NCBI GenBank assembly: GCA_019411205.1
Contig: DXRF01000204.1
Span: 1-5,888, forward strand
Direction: 5' to 3'
Origin: Parabacteroides sp.
GTDB taxonomy: Bacteria > Bacteroidota > Bacteroidia > Bacteroidales > Tannerellaceae
DNA length: 5,888 nucleotides
The notes under the pieces were generated by a model that was given only the letters and a program-made list of their open reading frames with translations, was not told the origin of the DNA and did not search any database. Shown here piece by piece: positions 1 through 5,811 of the stretch (its first letter is position 1; each line of letters begins with the position of its first letter). The translations under genes and the position numbers were made by a program.

Positions 1-30
1 ATTCAATAATTTATAAATATGCAAGAAGTG

Positions 31-65
31 ATAAATATTATTCATTACAATATAAATATTATTCA
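31..65. repeat. 14-bp direct repeat, 21-bp phase, upstream of pepC
   Basis: The 14-mer ATAAATATTATTCA occurs perfectly at 31-44 and 52-65, so the copies are 21 bp apart, two turns of the helix. A shorter related copy (ATAAATAT) lies at 13-20. The repeat sits about 100 bp upstream of the putative -7 element of the peptidase gene. Phased AT-rich repeats at this distance could be regulator-binding or bent DNA, but AT-rich leaders readily produce such repeats by chance. The rest of 1-205 holds no convincing gene. Confidence 0.4.
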
Positions 66-163
66 AATACATATACAATTATATCATTCATCCTCGTTCC
101 AACATGAATCAGGCAAGGAAGCTAAATGAGCCACCGAGTAACCTCCATATAAAGAAATTAAAC

Positions 164-171
164 TACTTTTG
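164..171 (+). promoter_or_regulatory. Putative Bacteroidetes -7 promoter element for pepC
   Basis: TACTTTTG matches the Bacteroidetes primary sigma factor -7 consensus TAnnTTTG at every defined base. It lies 34 bp before the ATG at 206, which would leave a leader of about 25-30 nt. No TTG/TTTG -33 element is visible at the expected 19-21 bp upstream (roughly 139-145), so the assignment rests on the -7 match and position alone. The leader is A/T-rich with no Shine-Dalgarno motif, as is normal in this phylum. Confidence 0.4.
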
Positions 172-205
172 TGACAAAACACTTAAAAACTAAACAAATT
201 ATATC

Positions 206-1594
206 ATGAGAAAAAACAATCTGTGGATAACAGCCCTTGCATTCGGGCTATCGTTATCGGCTTACGGGCAGGAAGGCGGTATCTCGTCCGGAATGTTGCA
301 GGAAATCAAACAAGCTTACAAAGGAACGCCAGCCGACAAAGCCATTCACAATGCAATCAGCAACAATGACATCAACAAACTGGCAGTCAACAATGACAGC
401 AAAAACAATTTCGACACCTACTTTTCCAACAAAGTGAACAGTAAAGGGATCACGAACCAGAAATCCTCCGGCCGTTGCTGGTTGTTTACCGGGCTGAACG
501 TGATACGTGCGCAAGTCATCGCCAAGTATAACCTCCCGGAATTCGAACTCTCGCAGAACTACAACTTCTTCTGGGACCAGCTTGAAAAAGCAAACCTTTT
601 CCTACAAGGAATCATTGATACACGGGAAAAGCCGATCGACGACAAAATGGTGGAATGGCTGTTCAAGAATCCGATCGGAGACGGCGGACAGTTTACCGGC
701 ATATCCGACAACCTGATGAAATACGGCATCGTTCCTTCCGGTGTCATGGTCGAAACCTATAGCAGCGACAATACCAGCCGTATGTCCAACCTGATCGGCC
801 TGAAACTGAAAGAATACGGATTGGAACTACGCGACGCAAAAGGCTCGAAACCGGAAGCGCTGGCAAAACGCAAAACCGAAATGCTGGGCGAAATCTACCG
901 TATGCTGGTCCTCAACCTCGGAGAACCTCCTACGAAATTCACCTGGACACGCAAAGACGCAAGCGGCAAACCAGTCGAGACAAAAGAATACACCCCGCAA
1001 TCATTCTATCAGGAATTCGTGGGCGAAGATTTAAAAAACAATTATGTCATGCTGATGAACGATCCGAGCCGCGACTTCTATAAACTATATGAGATCGACT
1101 TTGACCGCCATGCCTATGACGGCAAGAACTGGACATATGTCAACCTTCCGATAGAAGATATCAAAGAGATGGCGATCGCCTCCATCAAGGACAGCACCAT
1201 GATGTATTTCTCCTGCGACGTGGGCAAATTCTTCGACCGCAACCGCGGAGTGCTCGATGTCAACTATTATGACTACGGCTCGTTGATGGGCACGACTTTC
1301 GGTATGAACAAGAAACAGCGCATCCAGACATTCGCCAGCGGTTCTTCCCACGCCATGACATTGATGGCTGTAGACTTGGACGCCAACGGCCAACCTAAAA
1401 AATGGATGGTGGAAAACAGTTGGGGACCGGGTGCCAACAACGGCCATCTGATCATGACGGACGAATGGTTCAACGAATATATGTTCCGTCTGGTCGTCAA
1501 CAAGAAATACATCACCGACAAAGTCCGGGAAGTATTGAAACAAACACCGACACGGTTACCGGCTTGGGACCCGATGTTTGCAGAAGAAGAGTAA
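206..1594 (+). CDS. pepC: Exported C1B cysteine aminopeptidase (PepC / bleomycin hydrolase family)
   Basis: This is a 462-residue papain-fold peptidase of family C1B, which removes N-terminal residues from peptides. The catalytic set is complete: oxyanion-hole Gln85 and nucleophile Cys91 in NQKSSGRCWLF, His382 in SSHAMTLMAVD, and Asn404 in VENSWG. Length matches bleomycin hydrolase/PepC (about 440-460 residues). The family's C-terminal LPAWDPM motif is present at 451-457 but is followed by FAEEE. In this family the C-terminal tail lies in the active-site cleft and enforces exopeptidase activity, so an acidic tail may alter which ends are accepted. Residues 1-21 form a signal peptide (positive RK, hydrophobic core, AYG before Gln22), predicting export to the periplasm, whereas PepC of lactic acid bacteria and eukaryotic homologues are intracellular. 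The in-frame signal peptide fixes the ATG at 206. The gene is monocistronic here and faces the GH92 gene. Identity is secure; substrate and exact location are inferred. Confidence 0.95.
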   Translation: MRKNNLWITALAFGLSLSAYGQEGGISSGMLQEIKQAYKGTPADKAIHNAISNNDINKLAVNNDSKNNFDTYFSNKVNSKGITNQKSSGRCWLFTGLNVIRAQVIAKYNLPEFELSQNYNFFWDQLEKANLFLQGIIDTREKPIDDKMVEWLFKNPIGDGGQFTGISDNLMKYGIVPSGVMVETYSSDNTSRMSNLIGLKLKEYGLELRDAKGSKPEALAKRKTEMLGEIYRMLVLNLGEPPTKFTWTRKDASGKPVETKEYTPQSFYQEFVGEDLKNNYVMLMNDPSRDFYKLYEIDFDRHAYDGKNWTYVNLPIEDIKEMAIASIKDSTMMYFSCDVGKFFDRNRGVLDVNYYDYGSLMGTTFGMNKKQRIQTFASGSSHAMTLMAVDLDANGQPKKWMVENSWGPGANNGHLIMTDEWFNEYMFRLVVNKKYITDKVREVLKQTPTRLPAWDPMFAEEE

Positions 1595-1600
1595 AAACAA

Positions 1601-1662
1601 TTGAGAATTGATAATCGACAATTATTTATTGCTGGCTTAAATTGTCGATTGTCAATTCTCAA
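1601..1662. repeat. Long heptad-built inverted repeat after pepC (23-bp stem)
   Basis: Arms at 1601-1623 and 1640-1662 are complementary over 23 bp with one G-U wobble and a 16-nt loop, beginning 7 nt after the pepC stop. Each arm is about three degenerate 7-nt units: TTGAGAA, TTGATAA, TCGACAA on the left and ATTGTCG, ATTGTCA, ATTCTCA on the right. It may help stop transcription. On the plus strand it is followed by AAATGG rather than a T-run, so a classic terminator for pepC is doubtful. On the minus strand the stem is followed by TTGTTTTT, which fits intrinsic termination of antisense or readthrough transcripts. The heptad structure matches the hairpin before waaA (5812-5868), so it could instead be a dispersed intergenic element. 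The stem is certain; its role is not. Confidence 0.75.
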
Positions 1663-1769
1663 ATGGTAAGCGCCTTCACCTTCAGAAAGCAAGTCGAATA
1701 CGAAAAGAACAGGCTATATTTAGAGGATAGCAATCATATTACTATTGCAAAACCATGCAATCTATAAAC

Positions 1770-1857
1770 ATTTGACCTTTGTCGAATACGTTTTTGACCT
1801 TAGTCGAAAGGGCTTTCGACCTTAGTCAAAAACCTTTTCGACCAAGGCCGAAAACTA
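1770..1857. repeat. Four tandem 22-bp dyad units
   Basis: Four units begin at 1770, 1792, 1814 and 1836, with the GACC core at exactly 22-bp steps (1774, 1796, 1818, 1840). The consensus is TTTcGACCTTaGTCgAAA plus a 4-bp variable tail. The consensus core is an inverted repeat (TTTCGAC, CTTA, GTCGAAA), so each unit can form a 7-bp hairpin or bind a dimeric protein. Units 1 and 4 are the most diverged. Neighbouring half-units can also pair: GTCGAAAG at 1803-1810 with CTTTCGAC at 1813-1820 is a perfect 8-bp match. A 10-mer from unit 1 (GTCGAATACG, 1781-1790) recurs at 1693-1702, 88 bp or four periods upstream. There are no spacers, so it is not a CRISPR array. Function is unknown. Confidence 0.8.
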
Positions 1858-1921
1858 AAGAAGTTAGCACAAACGACATAAAGATCCATATCATTGCATA
1901 TTATACAACATCAAAGACCAC

Positions 1922-2016
1922 TTCAGGACGAGACAGTTTGTCTGTTGTTTATATTTATGGACAACCTATAACAGGATTTTTTTAATACACAGTCAACCTA
2001 TTTCAGGACGAGACAG
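1922..2016. repeat. 15-bp direct repeat pair, 80 bp apart
   Basis: TTCAGGACGAGACAG occurs perfectly at 1922-1936 and 2002-2016. The second copy is preceded by CAACCTAT. A partial relative, CAACCTATAACAGGA, lies between them (about 1962-1976) and is followed by a T7 run at 1977-1983. The shared core CCTATttCAGG is a short dyad. This looks like a degraded or small repeated intergenic element rather than a gene. No transposase or clear terminal inverted repeats with target duplication are visible. Confidence 0.6.
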
Positions 2017-2033
2017 AGTGAAGGCAAACGATT

Positions 2034-2070
2034 GAGGGTGAAGGCAGTTTCCACACTTGCCTTCACCCTC
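2034..2070 (-). terminator. GC-rich hairpin, probable terminator of the GH92 gene
   Basis: GAGGGTGAAGGCA (2034-2046) and TGCCTTCACCCTC (2058-2070) form a perfect 13-bp stem with an 11-nt loop, extendable by one G-U pair. It lies 77 nt beyond the GH92 stop in the direction of that gene's transcription. The minus-strand sequence after the stem is AATCGTTTGC, only weakly T-rich, so termination may be partial. It could act on both strands because the genes converge. An additional unpaired copy of the arm core (AGTGAAGGCA) lies at 2017-2026. Confidence 0.5.
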
Positions 2071-2146
2071 TTATCCATTGACAATCAAAGTATATCAAAT
2101 AGCGGTGAAGCCAGAAAACGGCTCTCCGCCGAAAGGTATCATCCGA

Positions 2147-4471
2147 TCAATCTTTTCCCCAATCCGAAGGTTGGGTACCCATTTGGAGGACAAGCGTTCC
2201 ACCGGCCGCCAGATTATCGTGCGTCAGGTAGCACTTATCATACTTCTTCCCGTTGAGCGTCGCACTTTGGATATAGATATTCTCCGGACTGTTGTCACGG
2301 GCTTCGATCACAAAAGAGCCACCGGCAGCATAAGCTGGGTCCAGACGAAACTCCACCCGGTCGAATACCGGACTGGTGATCTCATAGCGGCCATCGCCCG
2401 GACATATCGGATGTATGCCGGCAGCCGCCAACACATACCAGGCCGACATCTGCCCGACATCTTCGTTTCCTACCAAGCCGGTCACTTTGTCGTGATAAGC
2501 GTTCCGGCAAATGTCGCGTGTCCATTTCTGGGTAAGCGAAGGCATCCCTAACCTGTTGAACAGGAAAGGCACATGATGGACCGGTTCATTGGCATGGTTA
2601 TAATAGTCATTCCAGAGATAGTCGCCCGGTGTTTTCTCAAACATATCCGTCAGGTCGGCCAAAACCTTTTCCCGGCCTCCCATCAGGCGGATCATCCCCT
2701 CGACATCATGCGGCACGAACCATCCTTGCTGGTAAGGATTGGATTCCACGCAACCATAGCCCTCTTGCAAACGTCCTTTTTCAGGCAAAGCAGAAAAATC
2801 ACCTTTCTCATTACGCGGACGGAACCATCCCGATTCGGGATCGAAGATAGTTGCATACGACAGGGCACGCTTGTCAAAATGAGCCCGGTCGCCCTCTTTC
2901 CCCAACCACTCGGCCAAACGTGCCATGCACCAATCCGTATAATCATATTCCAGCGTGCAGGATATATTGCCGGGCGTATAGCCGTCGTCATTGTTGCCAA
3001 AGCGCCGGGAGGTGTTCAGGGCATAGCGGTATGCTTTTTCCACGTCATAGTCCCGAATACCTTTCCGGTAGGCATCACACAAAACCGAAATGGCGGGATT
3101 GCCCACCATGCAGCCGGAGTAAGCATTCAAGAGCTCCCAACGTTCGAGATATTCGTTGCCGCTCTGGTCAGCTATCTCCACAAGCGAGTTGACAAGATCG
3201 TTCACCATCTGCGGGTTGATGATGGTCTGAAGAGGCATCTGACTGCGGAAGACATCCCATCCGCTAAAGATCGTCCGTTTACGGAACTTACCGGTCTGAT
3301 GGATCTTTTTATCCGCCCCGGTGTACTCGCCGTTGATGTCGCTACACAGGCGCGGATCAATCAACGTATGATAAAGAGCCGTGTAGAAAATCCTCTTTTC
3401 CTCATCGGTTCCTCCCTCAATTGAGACTTTCGCCAACTCGTCATTCCAAAGACGGACACACTCGGCATGCGTCCGGTCAAAATCGAAGTCTTTCATCTCC
3501 GCCGCCAAATTCTCCTCCGCATTCTTCAAACTGGTATAAGAGATACCGCTCTTTAACAAGATTACCTCATCGGATTTGGTTTCAAAGTTGGCATAAAAAC
3601 CTAAATGCTTGCCTTCAAATGCCGAAACAAGAGGATGGATGGCCGCTTGTCGGATCGCTTCGCGATAACGCTCGCTACAAACATCTTCACGTTTACGTCC
3701 CCAATCGTCCGGAATATCGGCCGACCAAACGCCATGTCCGGAAAAAGGTTTGGAAAATTGGGCATAGAAATAGACCGTATAGTCGGCCTTACCGTCACCG
3801 TTTCCCCAACCGCCTCCATCAGGCGTGCATTGCATCCAGCCCTTGATGGTATGGTCGTCCACCACTTCTATGCTTTGAAGTGTCGATGTCCCTCCCACCC
3901 GGCGGGCCAGATCGACCTGTATACGGGCCTCCTTACTTTCCGGGAAAGTGAAACGAAGCATTCCGCTATGAGGTAAAGCGGTCGCTTCCGCCTGAATCTT
4001 ATAATCGGAAAGAAAAACAGAGTAATAGCCTGCCGAGGCTTTTTCGGTCGACTTGTCATACCGGGAACGATATCCTCCTTCCGGCTTGCCTTCCATGCCG
4101 GCGAATGTATGCAAATCCCCGATTGTCGGCATCACCAGGAAGTTCCCCAAATCGCCGTACCAACCAATACCGGACATTTGCGTAAATGCGAATCCTTCGA
4201 TGGTCGTATGCTCATAACTATAGCCGGGACCGTTATCGCCTCCGGTAATCGTGTTGGGGCTGACCTGCACCATACCGAAAGGTGCTGTCGCCCCGGGAAA
4301 CGTTTTTCCAAGTCCATGACTCGCGCCCGCCAGTTCTGTATTCGTTGAAGCTCCTACAAACGGATTTACATAAGAGGACAGAGGACGCCCGTCTGCTTCC
4401 TGCTCCACCGTATGGCAGGAAAACAAAGAAAGGGGCAAGAATAGCCCCAACAAAGAATGTCTAATATTCAT
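2147..4471 (-). CDS. GH92 exo-alpha-mannosidase, lipoprotein
   Basis: This 774-residue protein belongs to glycoside hydrolase family 92, whose members are calcium-dependent, inverting exo-alpha-mannosidases (mostly alpha-1,2) acting on high-mannose N-glycans or yeast mannan. The N-terminal beta-sandwich starts with YVNPFVGASTN and contains TFPGATAPFGMVQVSPNT. The catalytic (alpha/alpha)6 domain contains SGWDVFRSQMPLQTI (about 403-417), GCMVGNPAIS, VESNPYQQGWFVPHDVEG with the presumed general acid Glu576, and GNEDVGQMSAWYV with the presumed base Asp671. The family's terminal NIYIQSATLNGK is also present, and length is normal. The ATG at 4471 gives MNIRHSLLGLFLPLSLFSC, a lipoprotein signal with Cys19, followed by acidic residues (EQEAD) that could favour surface export. 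In-frame starts at 4498 (ATG) and 4501 (TTG) lie inside the upstream terminator stem and would spoil the signal. No SusC/SusD pair, sulfatase or regulator is in view, so polysaccharide-locus membership cannot be judged. Linkage specificity is inferred. Confidence 0.94.
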   Translation of the reverse strand: MNIRHSLLGLFLPLSLFSCHTVEQEADGRPLSSYVNPFVGASTNTELAGASHGLGKTFPGATAPFGMVQVSPNTITGGDNGPGYSYEHTTIEGFAFTQMSGIGWYGDLGNFLVMPTIGDLHTFAGMEGKPEGGYRSRYDKSTEKASAGYYSVFLSDYKIQAEATALPHSGMLRFTFPESKEARIQVDLARRVGGTSTLQSIEVVDDHTIKGWMQCTPDGGGWGNGDGKADYTVYFYAQFSKPFSGHGVWSADIPDDWGRKREDVCSERYREAIRQAAIHPLVSAFEGKHLGFYANFETKSDEVILLKSGISYTSLKNAEENLAAEMKDFDFDRTHAECVRLWNDELAKVSIEGGTDEEKRIFYTALYHTLIDPRLCSDINGEYTGADKKIHQTGKFRKRTIFSGWDVFRSQMPLQTIINPQMVNDLVNSLVEIADQSGNEYLERWELLNAYSGCMVGNPAISVLCDAYRKGIRDYDVEKAYRYALNTSRRFGNNDDGYTPGNISCTLEYDYTDWCMARLAEWLGKEGDRAHFDKRALSYATIFDPESGWFRPRNEKGDFSALPEKGRLQEGYGCVESNPYQQGWFVPHDVEGMIRLMGGREKVLADLTDMFEKTPGDYLWNDYYNHANEPVHHVPFLFNRLGMPSLTQKWTRDICRNAYHDKVTGLVGNEDVGQMSAWYVLAAAGIHPICPGDGRYEITSPVFDRVEFRLDPAYAAGGSFVIEARDNSPENIYIQSATLNGKKYDKCYLTHDNLAAGGTLVLQMGTQPSDWGKD

Positions 4472-4484
4472 TATTACCAGATTT

Positions 4485-4562
4485 AAAAAAGGCGGCATCA
4501 AAAGTCGTCATCCGTCATCCCCGGATCAAGTCCGCCATGACAGGACACTTTTGATGCCGCCT
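4485..4562 (-). terminator. Strong intrinsic terminator after waaA, abutting the GH92 start
   Basis: On the minus strand the arm GGCGGCATCAAAAGT (4561-4547) pairs perfectly with ACTTTTGATGCCGCC (4505-4491), 15 bp plus one flanking A-T pair, and is followed at once by six T (4490-4485). This is a textbook rho-independent terminator starting 14 nt after the waaA stop. The 41-nt interior is itself structured: GTCAT/ATGAC (4507-4511, 4537-4541) and CGGA/TCCG (4522-4525, 4531-4534) nest symmetrically. The T-run ends only 13 nt before the GH92 ATG at 4471, so the hairpin is also in the leader of any GH92 transcript that begins upstream of it. No good promoter lies between it and the start codon. 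Confidence 0.85.
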
Positions 4563-4575
4563 CGTTCTACAAAGC

Positions 4576-5802
4576 TTATAAAGCCAATTCCTTCAATATC
4601 CCATCCGTCGCACCCGCATTGCCTTTCACAAACTGGCCGGCACTCTCGCCGGCAGCCTTCAAGACCTCTGCATAGGTCAACAGCTCATCCATCTTGGCCA
4701 CGAACTCATCTTTCGATGCGACCGAGAATCCTCCGCCCACTTTGATCAAGTCACGGGCCTCCTTGAACTTCTGGAACCGGGGACCGAACAACACCGGAAT
4801 ACCGTAAACCGCCGCCTCCAGCGTATTATGGATACCGGCTCCGAAACCGCCGCCGATATAGGCGATCGTCCCATACCGATAGATGGAAGACAACAAGCCG
4901 AAACTGTCCACAATCAGACAATCTTTCCCTTCAAGCAGGTTCTTGTCCTGCATCACATCGGAAAGACGGACAGACGGGCGTTTCAACAACGACTCGATAT
5001 ACATCAGATGTTCCCGGTGAATCTCGTGCGGAGCGATGATCAGCTTCATCTCCGGATGCTCGTTGAAATAAGGGATCAGTATCTCTTCATCCTGCGGCCA
5101 GGAACTCCCGGCGATCAGGGTCAGAGAGTTTTTCCCGACGAAACGTTCTACTTCAGGCAACTCACGTGCCTGATTACGCACGTCCAACACACGGTCGAAG
5201 CGGGTATCGCCGTAGACCGTCACGTTACGGATGCCATATTGTTCAAGCAGTTCCTTCGAACGATTGTCCTGCACGAACAGATGCGTAAAGCAGTACAGCA
5301 TCTTTCGGTAAGGAGCTCCGAACCATTGAAAAAACAACTGGTCGGGACGGAAGATCGCCGAAATGATATAGACTGGAACTCCCCGCTTCTTCAACTCTTT
5401 CAGATAGTTTCCCCAAAACTCATACTTGATGAAAACAGCCACAGCTGGATTCGCCAGATTCAGGAACTTCTTTACCCGATAAGGCGTATCGAAAGGCAGA
5501 TAACAAATGACATCCGCCCCGTTATAGTTTTTCCGCACTTCATAGCCTGAGGGAGAAAAGAAAGTAAGCAATATCTTATATCCCGGATATTGCGCCTTGA
5601 TCTTTTCGATCATGGGACGCCCCTGTTCAAACTCCCCTAACGAAGAAGCATGAAACCAGATATACTTCGCATTCCGGTCTATCTTCTCACGCAAAATGCT
5701 ATTCGTCTTCCACTGGCCGAAGCGCATCAGGCGTGCCTTCCGGTGGAAAGGAGAAATCAGAGCGACAATGAAGGCGTAAAAATGTATGAGTAAGCTGTAC
5801 AT
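4576..5802 (-). CDS. waaA: 3-deoxy-D-manno-octulosonic acid (Kdo) transferase
   Basis: WaaA (KdtA, family GT30) transfers Kdo from CMP-Kdo to the lipid A precursor at the cytoplasmic face of the inner membrane, the step joining core sugar to lipid A. The 408-residue length is typical. Residues 1-19 form the N-terminal membrane anchor (MYSLLIHFYAFIVALISPF). HASSLGEFEQGRP (51-63) carries the SxGE motif with the presumed catalytic base Glu57. KYEFWGNYL (126-134) and VYGDTRFDRV (196-205) are hallmark motifs. The C-terminal nucleotide-sugar domain includes AGSSWPQDEE, APHEIHREH, VDSFGLLSSIY and GFGAGIHNTLEAAVYGIP (319-336). The ATG at 5802 is chosen because it precedes the anchor directly. The start is 9 nt from a long hairpin (5812-5868), and the gene ends 14 nt before a strong terminator. 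No promoter is recognisable in the 86 bp available upstream. How many Kdo units it adds cannot be told from sequence. Confidence 0.97.
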   Translation of the reverse strand: MYSLLIHFYAFIVALISPFHRKARLMRFGQWKTNSILREKIDRNAKYIWFHASSLGEFEQGRPMIEKIKAQYPGYKILLTFFSPSGYEVRKNYNGADVICYLPFDTPYRVKKFLNLANPAVAVFIKYEFWGNYLKELKKRGVPVYIISAIFRPDQLFFQWFGAPYRKMLYCFTHLFVQDNRSKELLEQYGIRNVTVYGDTRFDRVLDVRNQARELPEVERFVGKNSLTLIAGSSWPQDEEILIPYFNEHPEMKLIIAPHEIHREHLMYIESLLKRPSVRLSDVMQDKNLLEGKDCLIVDSFGLLSSIYRYGTIAYIGGGFGAGIHNTLEAAVYGIPVLFGPRFQKFKEARDLIKVGGGFSVASKDEFVAKMDELLTYAEVLKAAGESAGQFVKGNAGATDGILKELAL

Positions 5803-5811
5803 GGTAAAACA

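Larger units (their letters stand above)
1595..2146. other. Convergent intergenic region, repeat-rich, no convincing gene
   Basis: This 552-bp stretch separates the converging stops of pepC and the GH92 gene. No reading frame in it has a recognisable domain or a start supported by context. It holds several separate repeat structures: a long hairpin (1601-1662), a four-unit 22-bp tandem dyad array (1770-1857), a 15-bp direct repeat (1922-1936 and 2002-2016), a T7 run (1977-1983) and a GC-rich hairpin (2034-2070). The octamer GCCTTCAC occurs at 1672-1679 and 2059-2066 and inverted at 2019-2026 and 2038-2045. The rest, including 1663-1769 and 1858-1920, is AT-rich and shows nothing I can assign. 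The density of unrelated repeats suggests a tolerant landing site for small elements between convergent genes. Confidence 0.7.

Noticed and set aside
104..193. A 29-codon open frame (MNQARKLNEPPSN...) ending 12 nt before the pepC start, possibly a leader peptide
   Set aside because: The putative -7 promoter element lies inside it (164-171), it has no ribosome-binding signal, and its composition shows nothing characteristic of a leader peptide.
1085..1692. Two minus-strand frames overlapping the 3' half of pepC
   Set aside because: Both oppose the catalytic His/Asn region of pepC, and one starts in the intergenic hairpin region. No motifs or start signals support them.
1770..1857. The 22-bp repeats as a small CRISPR array
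   Set aside because: The units are contiguous without spacers, are diverged from one another, and no cas gene is present.
1779..1985. A 68-codon plus-strand frame in the convergent region
   Set aside because: Its first third is the 22-bp tandem repeat, its end runs into a T7 tract, and no domain or conserved motif is visible.
1595..2146. The repeat-rich region as an insertion sequence or MITE with defined ends
   Set aside because: No pair of terminal inverted repeats encloses the region, no target-site duplication is evident, and no transposase fragment can be read.
2573..3424. A 283-codon frame antisense to the GH92 gene
   Set aside because: It lies entirely opposite a strongly conserved enzyme domain and shows no recognisable protein features. 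Long antisense frames arise from the codon bias of the real gene.
4472..4501. N-terminal extension of the GH92 protein from TTG 4501 or ATG 4498
   Set aside because: These codons lie in the 3' arm of the upstream terminator, and the extension (MMPPFLNLVI) would bury the lipoprotein signal that starts cleanly at the ATG at 4471.
4828..5550. A 240-codon frame antisense to waaA
   Set aside because: It is fully inside waaA on the other strand, whose translation has all the family motifs; this one has none.
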